NCBI GenBank assembly: GCA_963704545.1
Contig: OY969915.1
Coordinates: forward strand, 1,798,001 to 1,862,000
Length of the DNA: 64,000 bases
Reading direction: 5' to 3'
From: VRUE01 sp963704545
GTDB lineage: Bacteria; Actinomycetota; Thermoleophilia; Solirubrobacterales; 70-9
Under the pieces are notes generated by a model. The model made no database searches, was not told the origin of the DNA, and was given only the letters and a program-made list of their open reading frames with translations. Within the stretch, counting starts at the first letter, position 1, and each line of letters opens with the position of its first letter. Position numbers and translations under genes: made by a program. This document shows positions 8,337-18,675 of the stretch, piece after piece.

Positions 8337-9693
8337 TCTCGGTCTCGGCAAGCTCGGCCGCGGCGTCGGAGCCGGCGACGATGCCGACGCCCGCGTAGAG
8401 GTGGGCCGCGCGGTCGCGGAGGACGGCGCTGCGCAGGGCGACACAGAATTCACCGTCTTCCGTCGAGTCCATCCAGCCGACCGGGCCGGCGTACCAGCCA
8501 CGGTCCATCCGCTCGAGCTCGGCGATGGCGGCCATCGCCACCTCTCTGGGCTCGCCGCCGACGGCAGGCGTCGGGTGCAGCAGTCCGGCCAGCTCGACCG
8601 CCGAGCGGGGCTCGGCCAGCTGGGCCACCACAGGGGTCGCCAGGTGCTGGATGTTGGCGACCTTGACGATCTCGGGCTCCGGGGCGGTCTCGGCCCAGAC
8701 CGCGAGGGGGCGCAGGACGCGGGCGATCCGCTCGGCGACGATCGCGTGCTCGCGGCGGTCCTTGTCGCTGCGCAGGAGCTGCTCGCCGAGGTGGTCGTCG
8801 ACCGCGGGGTCGGAGCTGCGGCGGGTCGAGCCGGCGAGCGCGACCGTGGAGACGCTGGCGCCGGAGCGGCGCGTCAGGAGCTCGGGGCTGGCACCGACGA
8901 AGGCCGCCTCGGGGGTGCCACAGCAAAAGCAGAAGCAGGAGGGGAACTGCTCACGCATCGCGCCGAAGACGGCAGCCGGGTCGTGAGCCGCGCCGGCCGA
9001 GACGAGCACCTCGCGGGCCAGCACCACCTTCGACATCTCCCCGGCCTCGATCCGCTCGGTCGCAGCCGCCACCGCCCGCTCGAAGTCGCCTGGGGGGCGG
9101 ACGCTGGCGATCTCAACCCGTCCCGTCGGGTGGGGGTCGAGCATCGGCAGCGGACCGGGGCGCAGCCCCGAGAGGCGAGCCGCGATCGCGATCGCTTTCG
9201 TCTCCGCGTCCTCGCCGGGGTGGACAACGGCGTTGACGGTGAGAAAGGCATCCACGCCGCTGCGGCAGAGCGAGAGCTCGGGTAAGACCAGCGAGGCCGG
9301 AGGCAGCGAGGACCACGTCGAGGAGGAACCGCCGTCGGGATCGAAGGCGAAGCCGCCGACCCAGACGGCCCCGGCGCCTGCAGGCAGGCCCCGCGGCTCC
9401 TCGAAGATCGCCTCGGCACCCAGGCACCCCCGGGCCACGTCGCGGAAGCGATCCGGCCCGCGCGACGTCACCTCCTGAGCGACGCCGAGCCCGGCCAGGG
9501 CGAACTCCCGGTCAGGCTGCTCCCAGCAGAACCAGCGGTCCGACGCCAGCCGCGAGGCGAACACGGCCGCGCAGGGGTCGACTGCCTCGACCGGCGTCGT
9601 GACGCTGACCACCGTTCGGCGGTGGCGTTCGGTGGCGCGCTCCAGCGCCCCGCTCAGCTTTGCGAGGAGGCTCTCAGTCGCTGCCGCGAGCAA
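8299..9693 (-). CDS. menF: Isochorismate synthase
   Basis: Chorismate-binding enzyme that converts chorismate to isochorismate, the entry to menaquinone (or to a siderophore, but the men neighbours favour menaquinone). It has 464 residues. The C-terminal half carries GEMSKVVLAREV (the catalytic-lysine region), AGSTRRSSD, LLHPTPAVGGEP and the GPVGW motif typical of MenF/EntC. The start is uncertain: the frame opens at a TTG overlapping the last 20 nt of ilvN, which suggests coupling. It is the last gene of a minus-strand sqdB-ilvB-ilvN-menF run and collides with the acyltransferase gene. Confidence 0.9.
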   Translation of the reverse strand: MLAAATESLLAKLSGALERATERHRRTVVSVTTPVEAVDPCAAVFASRLASDRWFCWEQPDREFALAGLGVAQEVTSRGPDRFRDVARGCLGAEAIFEEPRGLPAGAGAVWVGGFAFDPDGGSSSTWSSLPPASLVLPELSLCRSGVDAFLTVNAVVHPGEDAETKAIAIAARLSGLRPGPLPMLDPHPTGRVEIASVRPPGDFERAVAAATERIEAGEMSKVVLAREVLVSAGAAHDPAAVFGAMREQFPSCFCFCCGTPEAAFVGASPELLTRRSGASVSTVALAGSTRRSSDPAVDDHLGEQLLRSDKDRREHAIVAERIARVLRPLAVWAETAPEPEIVKVANIQHLATPVVAQLAEPRSAVELAGLLHPTPAVGGEPREVAMAAIAELERMDRGWYAGPVGWMDSTEDGEFCVALRSAVLRDRAAHLYAGVGIVAGSDAAAELAETEIKLGALLPLLAE

Positions 9694-10218
9694 TCGCGAT
9701 CTCGCCAGTGCGGACCATCTCGATCAGGCCGTGCGGGCGGATCATCCGCTCGAAGGCCTCGATCTTCTCGGCGGAGCCGGTGACCTCGATCGTCAGCGCG
9801 CGACGGGAGACGTCGACGATCTTGGCGCGGAAGATCTCGGCGAACTGGATGATCTCCGAGCGGCTCTCGACCGCGGCGGAGACTTTGAACATCGCCATCT
9901 CGCGGGCGACCGTCTCCTCCGGCTCCATGTCGCGGATCTTCAGCACGTTGACCAGCTTGTGCAGCTGCTTGGTCACCTGGTCGATCGGGTGCACGGCGCC
10001 GTCGAGGGTGAGGGTGATGCGGGAGATGCTCGGGTCGTCGGTCGGGCCGACGGCGAGCGTGTCGATGTTGAAGCCGCGCCGGGAGAAGAGGCCGGCGACG
10101 CGAGCCAGCACTCCGGGCTTGTTCTCAACCAGGATCGAGAGGATGTGCTTGCGCCCGCTGAGCTGCCCGGGAACGCGCAGGTCCTCCAGTTTCACCACCT
10201 GTGGGGTGCCCGCCTCCA

Positions 10219-10219
<1 letters not shown>
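9674..10219 (-). CDS. ilvN: Acetolactate synthase small subunit
   Basis: Regulatory subunit giving valine feedback control to IlvB. It has 181 residues. An ACT domain (HILSILVENKPGVLARVAGLFSRRG) occupies about 25-100 and the ALS C-terminal domain follows. The ATG overlaps the ilvB stop by one base (TGATG), so the two subunits are translationally coupled. The name ilvH would be equally valid. Confidence 0.96.
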
Positions 10220-11898
<1,679 letters not shown>

Positions 11899-11945
11899 GG
11901 GAATCGCGATGGTACCAGCGGGCTTGTGCCTGTCTCGCAGGCGCT

Positions 11946-13115
11946 TTAGAGCTGCACGGGCTCGCCGGGCTTCCAGCGGGTATGAGGGTCGATGGCGGTC
12001 TCGATCGCGCGGTCCTTGTGGCACTCGATCGCGTGGATCATCGACTCGACCAGCTCCTCGCCGAGCAGCGTCGGCTCGAGGCCGAGGTCGAGGAGCTTGG
12101 TGTGGATCGCGTTGTAGTAGTGCTCTTCCTTCTCGACCCGCGGGTTCTCGTAGTGCTGGATATCGACCGAGTAGCCGAGGTGCTCGCCGGCGTGCTTGAC
12201 CAGCTGAGCGAGCTCGAGCACCGAGAACTGCTCGGTGAACTGGTTGAAGACGCGGAACTCGCCCGCCTCGGCCGGGTTCAGCGCCGCCAGCTCGACGCAC
12301 TGCAGCGTGTCGCGGATGTTGAGGAAGCCGCGGGTCTGACCGCCCGTGCCGTAGACGGTGAGCGGGTGGCCGATCACGGCCTGCACACAGAAGCGGTTGA
12401 GCACGGTGCCGAAGATCTCGTCGTAGTCGAAGCGGGTGATCAGCCGTTCGTCCCCCGCGGTCTCCTCGGTCTCGATCCCGTAGACGACGCCCTGGTTGAG
12501 GTCGGTCGCGCGCAGGCCCCAGGTGCGGCAGGCGAAGTGGATGTTGGTCGAGTCGTGGACCTTGGAGCAGTGGTACAGCGAAGCCGGCAGCTTGGGGAAC
12601 GGCAGCGTGTCCTTGCGCCCTTTGTGCTCGATCTCGATGTAGCCCTCCTCGATGTCGATCTCGGGCTGGCCGTACTCGCCCATCGTGCCGAGCTTGACCA
12701 GGTGGCACTCGGGCACGTGGTCGCGGATCGCGAAGAGCAGGTTGAGGTTGCCGATCACGTTCCCGTACTGGGTCTCGACCGCCTTCTCGCGCGAGGCCAT
12801 CGAGTAGGGCGCCGAGGCCTGCTGCCCGTAGTGGACGACGACCTCGGGCCGAGTCTCGGCGACGACGCCGTCGAGGAACTCGCCGTCCTCGACCGAGCCG
12901 AAGAAACTGCGGATCTCGTTGCCCGAGACGTCGCGCCAGGCACCGAGGCGCTCGCCCAGGTCGCGGATCGGCGTCAGCGAGTCGCTGCCCACGCCATCGA
13001 CCCAACGGCGGCGGATGAAGTTGTCGACGACGGTGACCTCGTGGCCCCGAGCGGAGAACCTGAGGGCTGTCGGCCAGCCCAGGTAGCCGTCGCCCCCAAG
13101 AATGAGAACGCGCAT
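11946..13115 (-). CDS. sqdB: UDP-sulfoquinovose synthase (SQD1/SqdB type)
   Basis: Short-chain dehydrogenase/epimerase-type enzyme that makes UDP-sulfoquinovose from UDP-glucose and sulfite, the head group of the sulfolipid SQDG or of sulfoquinovose glycans. It has 389 residues. GGDGYLGW (7-14) is the NAD motif. VVDNFIRR, HYGQQASAPYSM, HLVKLGTMGEYG, the active-site YHCSKVH (Y-x3-K) and ATDLNQGVVYG closely follow the plant SQD1 pattern as I recall it, much more than ordinary UDP-glucose epimerases. No sqdX-like transferase was recognised next to it; the nearest glycosyltransferases start 56 bp away on the other strand. Confidence 0.88.
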   Translation of the reverse strand: MRVLILGGDGYLGWPTALRFSARGHEVTVVDNFIRRRWVDGVGSDSLTPIRDLGERLGAWRDVSGNEIRSFFGSVEDGEFLDGVVAETRPEVVVHYGQQASAPYSMASREKAVETQYGNVIGNLNLLFAIRDHVPECHLVKLGTMGEYGQPEIDIEEGYIEIEHKGRKDTLPFPKLPASLYHCSKVHDSTNIHFACRTWGLRATDLNQGVVYGIETEETAGDERLITRFDYDEIFGTVLNRFCVQAVIGHPLTVYGTGGQTRGFLNIRDTLQCVELAALNPAEAGEFRVFNQFTEQFSVLELAQLVKHAGEHLGYSVDIQHYENPRVEKEEHYYNAIHTKLLDLGLEPTLLGEELVESMIHAIECHKDRAIETAIDPHTRWKPGEPVQL

Positions 13116-13171
13116 AAGTCGCGGCAGCGTAGCGGACGGGGGCGACGACCCGCGGCCATAGCATCCGCGCC

Positions 13172-14563
13172 ATGAGCGGGCTCGCGGAGCGTAACGGAGG
13201 GCGGCGGGGCCTCGCCGTGCTGGCGCTGATCCTCGCCCTCGGGCTTGGGTTGCGCGTAGGCCAGGCTTGGGAAGGCGGCAACCAGGTCTTCGATGCATCC
13301 GCCTACACCGAGATCGCGGCGAACCTCAACCTCGGCGAGGGATTCACGCTCGGGGAGACGGCGACCCAGCCGGCAAGCAACTACTCCCCCGGCCTGCCGC
13401 TTTTCGTCGCCGGATTCTACGAGCTCACCGGCGGCATCGACGAACGCAACGCGCGCCTGGCCCTCGCCCTTCTCGGCACGCTCGCCGTGCTCTTCACCTA
13501 CCTGATCGGGCGCCGGCTGTCGGGACCCCTCGCAGGTCTCATCGGGGCAGGAGCGATCGCCATCTATCCGGCGCTACTCGAGTACCAGGGCATGCTGATG
13601 GGAGAGCCGCTTGCGGCGACGCTGCTCTCGGGGGGAGTGCTGGCGGCAATTTGGGCAATGGCATCAGGGCCGGCCGAGCTGGCCCGCGGGTCCTGTCATG
13701 GGGGAGGGGGGCCTGCGGGCGGGCGCACAGCGTCCGTTCTCGGCCCTCCTCCCCCACGCCACCCGCGGGAGAGATGGTTGATTCCCGGTGTCCTTTTCGG
13801 CGGGCTAGCTCTGGTGCGCCCGGAGTACCTCGGAGTTATCTTGCTGGTGAGCTTGGTGATTCTTGTCAAGGACTGGCGGGACGGATGGCGCCAGTCACTG
13901 ATCGTGACGGCGATCTTTCTCGCAGGGGTTGCAATCGTGGTCGTGCCGTGGACGGTGCGGAACGCGGTTGCGCTTGATCGGTTCGTGCCGGTGTCCACGG
14001 GAGGCGGGCAAGTGCTCTTTGCCGGCACCTACCTGCCTTCCGACGGGGATCCGGAAAAGGTCGGGGCTGAGGTGGTGCAGCGCCATCCGGAGCTGTTCGG
14101 GCCTGACGCCGTGCAGAAGCTGAGGCTGGAGCAGATACTGGCGCGGTTGGCGGCGCAGCGGTACCCGGACATGGAAACGGACGAGGCTCTCGGCCGCATG
14201 GGACGGGAACAGCTTTGGGACGACGTCTCCGAGGAGCCGGTCGAGTACGCGGGGTTCGTCGCGACGAAGACCGGGCGGATCTGGGCGCATGGACCGCGGG
14301 ACGTGATGCGCCAACCCGGCTGGGAGTTGCTGCACTGGGCGCTGGTCGTCTTCGGCTTGATTGGCTTGGTCGTGCTCGCGGCGCAGCGGCGCTGGGAGGC
14401 GCTGCTGCTGGCGACGATCTTCGTCGGGATCACAGCGCTCAGCGCCCTGCTGGTCGCCTCGCCGCGGCGGGTGCTGGTGATGATGCCCCTCGTCGCAGCC
14501 CTCGCCGGCGTCGGGTTCGCGTGGGCCAGCGCGACGCTCGCTGGACGACGGCATCTGGATTGA
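13172..14563 (+). CDS. GT-C type membrane glycosyltransferase carrying an in-frame palindromic insert
   Basis: Polytopic membrane protein of 463 residues resembling the PMT/ArnT (GT39/GT83) group that uses lipid-linked sugars outside the membrane. The first loop has an acidic FDASAY segment near residue 41, and RPEYL and VPWTVRN motifs are shared with the next gene. Residues about 172-203 are Gly/Pro/Arg-rich and correspond to a palindromic DNA element. The paralogue downstream has no such residues, so they are a secondary insertion in a loop. TAGCAT 7 nt before the ATG suggests a leaderless transcript. The sugar and acceptor are unknown. Confidence 0.78.
   Translation: MSGLAERNGGRRGLAVLALILALGLGLRVGQAWEGGNQVFDASAYTEIAANLNLGEGFTLGETATQPASNYSPGLPLFVAGFYELTGGIDERNARLALALLGTLAVLFTYLIGRRLSGPLAGLIGAGAIAIYPALLEYQGMLMGEPLAATLLSGGVLAAIWAMASGPAELARGSCHGGGGPAGGRTASVLGPPPPRHPRERWLIPGVLFGGLALVRPEYLGVILLVSLVILVKDWRDGWRQSLIVTAIFLAGVAIVVVPWTVRNAVALDRFVPVSTGGGQVLFAGTYLPSDGDPEKVGAEVVQRHPELFGPDAVQKLRLEQILARLAAQRYPDMETDEALGRMGREQLWDDVSEEPVEYAGFVATKTGRIWAHGPRDVMRQPGWELLHWALVVFGLIGLVVLAAQRRWEALLLATIFVGITALSALLVASPRRVLVMMPLVAALAGVGFAWASATLAGRRHLD
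13683..13773 (+). repeat. Palindromic element A, copy 1 (inside a glycosyltransferase gene)
   Basis: Outer arms CCCGCGGGT (13683-13691) and ACCCGCGGG (13761-13769) are perfectly complementary. They are followed inward by TCCTGTC on one side and GCC on the other. The inner stem TGGGGGAGG / CCTCCCCCA is unrelated in sequence to the stems of copies 2-4 but pairs equally well. The flanking AGCTGG before the element is shared with copy 2. It is read through in frame by the host gene. Confidence 0.85.
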
Positions 14564-14586
14564 CCGTCATATAGACGGTCAATCCA
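14556..14586. terminator. 13-bp-stem hairpin at the end of the first glycosyltransferase gene
   Basis: TGGATTGACCGTC and GACGGTCAATCCA pair perfectly around a 5-nt ATATA loop. The stop codon of the upstream gene lies in the left arm. There is no T-run, but position and strength suit transcript termination or 3' end protection between the two glycosyltransferase genes. Confidence 0.6.
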
Positions 14587-14624
14587 GCACTCATCCCCGG
14601 ACACGGCGCGGATAGCCTGCCGCG

Positions 14625-15941
14625 ATGGACTCGCTGAGGAGCTGGCTGCGCGGATTGCCTGAGCGCCACGGGCGCACGACGCTGATCCTGCTCGCGGCGA
14701 TCCTGGTCGTCGGCTTCGGCCTGCGCGCGTACCGTGTGATCGAGCCGTTGCCCACACCCGGCGACGACGCCCGCGCCTACTACGCGCTCTCCAAGGCTCT
14801 CTATGAGGAACGGAGCTTCGGAGGGCCGACGTTCGATGACTCAAGCGACTGGTCCCCCGGCGCCCCTCTTCTCTACGCCGCCAGCTTCTACGCAACCGGC
14901 GGCGCACGCGAAGGGACGGCGCGGATCGTCGAGCTGCTGCTCGGCCTCGGCGCGATCGTCATCGTCTTCCTGCTCGGAAAGCGGATCAACTGCCGCCCCA
15001 CCGGCCTGCTCGCGGCCTTCGCCGTCGCCGTCTATCCACCGTTCATCCACTCGACCGGCGCCTTGTTCAGCGAGCCGCCGGCGATTTTCACGCTCCCCGC
15101 CGCGGTCCTTGCTTTCCTCTGGGCAGGGGAGCGAGAACGCCTGCGAGCCTGGCTCCTGCCCGGCTTCCTCTTCGGCCTCACCGCGCTGATCCGGCCCGAG
15201 TACCTGCTGGTCGGGATCGCCTTCGCCGTGCTGGCGCTGATCCGGATCGGCCGGGAGCGTGGCTGGAAGCCAGGGCTGGCCGGCGCGGCCCTGCTGACCG
15301 CGGCGCTGCTCCTGCCGATCGTGCCCTGGGCCGTGCGCAACCAGATCGCCCTCGACCGCACCGTGCCGATCTCGACCGGTGGCGGCAAGGCGCTCTACGT
15401 CGGCACCTTCCTCCCCGCCGACGGCGAATACCAGCGGGTCAAGGCGATCCTCGTGCGCCGCTACCTGCATCGCGACCTGGACCCGCACTCCGAGGCGCTC
15501 GAAGACGTGAACCCGACGCCGCTCTTCGACCGCGTCGCCGAACGCTATCCCGAACTGCCCCGCGACTCGGCGCTCGGAAAGATCGGCAAGCAGAACCTTT
15601 CCCACTACCTCGGCGAGGACCCGGTCGGCTACGCGGCGATGACCGCGCGCAAGACCTGGCGGATGTGGAGCGCGGGGATCGGCGAAGCGATGAGCAGCAC
15701 CGCCGGGCGGGTCGTGCAGACGCTGATCGTGGCACTGGCGCTTGCCGGCCTCGGCGTGCTCGGCTGGCGGCGACGCTGGTGGGAGCTGGCGGCGATGGCG
15801 ACGCCGCTGGCGCTCGTCACCGCGGTCGGCGCCGCCTCCCTGGCGGCTCCCCGTCGCAACGAGGTCCTGATGACGCTGATCTTTCCGCTTGCCGCCGCGG
15901 CGCTCTCACGGGGGACCGCCGCCCTATTGTCCAGGCGGTAA
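14625..15941 (+). CDS. GT-C type membrane glycosyltransferase
   Basis: Membrane protein of 438 residues, paralogous to the preceding gene. They share GLR near 32-36, an acidic GDDARAY loop near 47-52, FLFGLTALIRPEYL, VPWAVRNQIALDR and STGGGKALYVGTFLP. Probably transfers a sugar from a polyprenyl-phosphate donor to an envelope acceptor. It lacks the Gly/Pro-rich segment seen in its neighbour. TAGCCT stands exactly 6 nt before the ATG, so it may have its own leaderless promoter. Its TAA stop overlaps the ATG of the next glycosyltransferase (TAATG). Confidence 0.78.
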   Translation: MDSLRSWLRGLPERHGRTTLILLAAILVVGFGLRAYRVIEPLPTPGDDARAYYALSKALYEERSFGGPTFDDSSDWSPGAPLLYAASFYATGGAREGTARIVELLLGLGAIVIVFLLGKRINCRPTGLLAAFAVAVYPPFIHSTGALFSEPPAIFTLPAAVLAFLWAGERERLRAWLLPGFLFGLTALIRPEYLLVGIAFAVLALIRIGRERGWKPGLAGAALLTAALLLPIVPWAVRNQIALDRTVPISTGGGKALYVGTFLPADGEYQRVKAILVRRYLHRDLDPHSEALEDVNPTPLFDRVAERYPELPRDSALGKIGKQNLSHYLGEDPVGYAAMTARKTWRMWSAGIGEAMSSTAGRVVQTLIVALALAGLGVLGWRRRWWELAAMATPLALVTAVGAASLAAPRRNEVLMTLIFPLAAAALSRGTAALLSRR

Positions 15942-17008
15942 TGCCCCTGTACGCAGGCATCTTCCCCGCCGAACTGACGGCCCTCCGCGGCTTCGGCCTG
16001 ATCGCCGCGATCGTGCTCGTGGCCTACGCCGTCCTGCGCCGCCACTCGCTGCGCAACGTCGACGTGCTGATCCTGATCGCGGCGGGGCTCGGGCTGGCGC
16101 TCGTCTCGGGCACCGAAATCACCGACAGGCTGCTCTCCACCTTCTCCTTCGAGAAGGGCAACGGCGGCCGCATCCTGGGCCTCGCCGTCTTCTCGATCTT
16201 CATCCTCTTCATGCTCGTCCTGCGGGCGCTCTCGCAGGCGGCCCGCAACTCGCGCCAGCTCTCCGCCGTGCTGGAGGGGCTCGCCTGGGAGGAGTTCCGG
16301 CAGGCGGATCTTCCCGAGCGCTTCCGCGGCAAGGTCGCGGTCCTCGTCCCCGCCTACAACGAGGCGGAAAACATCGGCTACGTGCTCGACCTGATGCCGG
16401 AGGAGGCCTGCGGCACGCCGATCGCGGTGCTCGTCGTCGACGACGGCTCGCGCGACGGGACCGCCGACTTGGCGGCCGAGCACGGCGCGGTCGTCGCCCG
16501 CCACGTGATCAACCGCGGCGGCGGCGCGGCCCTGCGGACCGGCTACCGCCTGATGGTCGAATCGGGCGCCGAGGTCGTCGTCACGCTCGACGCCGACGGG
16601 CAGCACCTGCCCTCCGAGATGGAGCGCCTGGTCAAACCGATCCTCGACGGCGAAGTCGACGTCGCCCACGGCTCGCGCGTGCTCGGACAGGCCGACCGCA
16701 ACCACCTGTCCCGCGAGCTCGGCATCGTCTTCTTCAACCGTCTCGTCTCCACCATCACCCGGACCAAGGTGAGCGACTGCTCCAACGGGTACCGGGCCGT
16801 GCGCACCACCGTCCTCCCCCAGCTCGTCCTGCGCCAGGAGCAGTTCCACACCTCCGAGTTCATGATCGAGGCGATCAAGCGCGGGATCCCCGCCAAGGAG
16901 GTCCCGATCACGGTCGAGCGGCGCCTGCACGGCCACTCGAAGAAGCCCGCCGTCGTCCGCTACGGCCTCGGCTTCGCCAACGCGATCGTCAGGACCTGGC
17001 TGCGGTAG
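15941..17008 (+). CDS. DUF2304-like membrane domain fused to a family 2 glycosyltransferase
   Basis: It has 355 residues. The N-terminal 105 residues hold three hydrophobic helices (about 14-31, 41-55, 79-96), resembling the small DUF2304 proteins that usually sit beside a GT2 gene. From residue 131 a GT-A fold follows, with VLVPAYNEAENI, VVDDGS (165-170) and the DxD motif LDADGQ (216-221), as in dolichyl-phosphate-mannose synthases. It probably makes the polyprenyl-phosphate sugar used by the two GT-C proteins encoded just upstream. The start overlaps the upstream stop by one base. Confidence 0.82.
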   Translation: MPLYAGIFPAELTALRGFGLIAAIVLVAYAVLRRHSLRNVDVLILIAAGLGLALVSGTEITDRLLSTFSFEKGNGGRILGLAVFSIFILFMLVLRALSQAARNSRQLSAVLEGLAWEEFRQADLPERFRGKVAVLVPAYNEAENIGYVLDLMPEEACGTPIAVLVVDDGSRDGTADLAAEHGAVVARHVINRGGGAALRTGYRLMVESGAEVVVTLDADGQHLPSEMERLVKPILDGEVDVAHGSRVLGQADRNHLSRELGIVFFNRLVSTITRTKVSDCSNGYRAVRTTVLPQLVLRQEQFHTSEFMIEAIKRGIPAKEVPITVERRLHGHSKKPAVVRYGLGFANAIVRTWLR

Positions 17009-17042
17009 GAGCGGGGTCGGTCGGCCCTCTGCTGACCGCCAC

Positions 17043-17327
17043 TTACTTGACTCCCGGATGCCGGACCGCCGCCGGATCAGGCAAATAGAGGTCTGCACCG
17101 CAGCGCGGACAGACTTGTACATAAAGCTTTAGTGGCTTCAGGCAGTTGGGGCACTGGCGTTCGGGTTCGTCCTTCTCGGAGCGGTAGAGGATCACGGCGA
17201 TCAGGCCGAGCGGGGGCAGCATCGTGCCGATCAGCAGCCAGAGCCAGAACGAGCTGCCCTTGCCCTTGCCGATGATCGCGGTGGCTAGGCCGAAGAAGAA
17301 GGCGATGACGAGGTACTCGAATCCCAC
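17043..17327 (-). CDS. Small membrane protein with C-terminal zinc ribbon
   Basis: It has 94 residues. Two hydrophobic helices lie near 4-20 and 26-48, followed by a zinc ribbon with C59-x2-C62 and C73-x2-C76. Function is unknown. The GTG start gives the complete first helix. The gene overlaps the 3' end of ndh by 43 nt in another frame, so the two are likely cotranscribed. It converges with the GT2 gene, 34 bp away. Confidence 0.68.
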   Translation of the reverse strand: MGFEYLVIAFFFGLATAIIGKGKGSSFWLWLLIGTMLPPLGLIAVILYRSEKDEPERQCPNCLKPLKLYVQVCPRCGADLYLPDPAAVRHPGVK

Positions 17328-18610
17328 GGCCCTATTGTCGCCTCCAGGGGCTTTGGATGCCCGATCGAGCCGACCTCGGAGATGTCGCGGCGGAAGGGCA
17401 GGCTGGCGGTCCAGTCGATCACGGCGCGGGCCTTGCGGGCGGCGCCCGGGATCTGACTCATGTGGTACGTCCGGGCCATCCACCAGGCCGGGAAGCCGCG
17501 GAAGGTACGTCCACCGACCTTGCCGACCGCCTTGTAGCGGCCGAGGTTGACGAAGGCGGCATTGCCGCGGTAGTCGAAGCGCTGGGCGGAGCCGATGCCG
17601 AGCTCGGCGGCGATGTTGCGAGCCGCCACCGGACCCTGGCGCACGGCGTGCTGCGCGGTCGGCGGGCAGAGCCCGCCGCGCGGGTCGGGAGCGGCGGCGC
17701 AGTCGCCGATCGCCCAGACCGCGTCCATGCCCTTCACCCGCAGGCGCTCGTCGACCGGGACCCGGCCGCGCTCGTCGAGCGGCACCGAGAGCTGCCGCAG
17801 GCTCGGGTGCGGGGCCACGCCCGCGGTCCAGACGACGGTCCGGGTGGGCAGGGTCTCGCCGGTGGCGATGCGGGCGCTGTCGGCCCGCACCTCCTCCAGG
17901 GTCGTGCCGAGGCGGATGTCGATGCCACGGCCGCGCAGCTCGCGCAGCGCGTAATCGGCCAGCTCGGCGTCGATCTCGGGCAGGACGCGGTCGGCGGCCT
18001 CGACCAGCACCCAGCGCATGCCGTGCAGGCGGGCTCGCGGGTAGCTCTCGATCGCGTCGGCGGCGAAGTCCTGCAGCTCGGCCAGCGCCTCGAGGCCGGC
18101 GTATCCGCCACCGACGAAGACGTAGGTGAGCAGTTCCTCGCGCCGGGCGGCGTCGTCGGTCGCGTTGGCCGCCTCCAGCGTCTCGATCACGTGGTTGCGC
18201 AGCCAGATCGCATCGGCCAGGCTCTTGAACCCGATCGCGTGCTCGGAAAGGCCCGGCACCGGCAGCACCCGGGAGACCGAGCCGAGCGCGATCAGCAGCT
18301 GGTCGTAGGGAAGCTGCTCGGCCTCGCCCTCGCGGGTGCGCAGCTCGACCGTCTTCGCCACCGGGTCGTGACCGGCGACCGAACCCAGGCGCAGGTACGT
18401 GCGGTCGAGGATCTCGCGCAGCGGCGTGACCACGTGCCGCGGCTCCAGCGTCCCCGCCGCGGCCTCGGGCAGGAACGGCGTGTAGAGCAGGAAGTTGACG
18501 TCGTTGACGAGGACCAGCCGGGTTGACTGCCGAGGCAGGATCCGCTCCAGCTCCCGCGCCGCCATCGCGCCCCCGAATCCACCACCGGCGATGACGACGT
18601 TCCAAGCCAT
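17285..18610 (-). CDS. ndh: Type II NADH:quinone oxidoreductase
   Basis: Non-proton-pumping flavoprotein that passes electrons from NADH to menaquinone at the membrane face. It has 441 residues. The FAD motif GGGFGG is at 9-14, the NADH motif VGGGYAG near 163-169, and AIGDCA and PPTAQHAVRQG (quinone-site region) are present. TAAGTT lies 6 nt before the ATG and a 25-bp palindrome covers the region just upstream, so transcription is probably repressor-controlled. The C-terminal Ser-rich tail is encoded in the overlap with the zinc-ribbon gene. Specificity for NADH rather than another flavin substrate is inferred. Confidence 0.87.
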   Translation of the reverse strand: MAWNVVIAGGGFGGAMAARELERILPRQSTRLVLVNDVNFLLYTPFLPEAAAGTLEPRHVVTPLREILDRTYLRLGSVAGHDPVAKTVELRTREGEAEQLPYDQLLIALGSVSRVLPVPGLSEHAIGFKSLADAIWLRNHVIETLEAANATDDAARREELLTYVFVGGGYAGLEALAELQDFAADAIESYPRARLHGMRWVLVEAADRVLPEIDAELADYALRELRGRGIDIRLGTTLEEVRADSARIATGETLPTRTVVWTAGVAPHPSLRQLSVPLDERGRVPVDERLRVKGMDAVWAIGDCAAAPDPRGGLCPPTAQHAVRQGPVAARNIAAELGIGSAQRFDYRGNAAFVNLGRYKAVGKVGGRTFRGFPAWWMARTYHMSQIPGAARKARAVIDWTASLPFRRDISEVGSIGHPKPLEATIGPWDSSTSSSPSSSA

Positions 18611-18624
18611 AGGTCCAACTTAGC

Positions 18625-18649
18625 ACTTTGTAACAACTTGTTACAAAGT
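18625..18649. promoter_or_regulatory. 25-bp palindromic operator upstream of ndh
   Basis: ACTTTGTAACAA and TTGTTACAAAGT are perfect complements around a single central base. It is an AT-rich island in very GC-rich DNA and ends 14 bp before the ndh ATG, overlapping the likely -35/-10 region. The half-site begins TTGT as in Rex sites (TTGTGAA), but the rest differs, so the binding protein is not identified. Confidence 0.72.
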
Positions 18650-18675
18650 TTCAGAACGCACTTTCGAGTTGCCCC

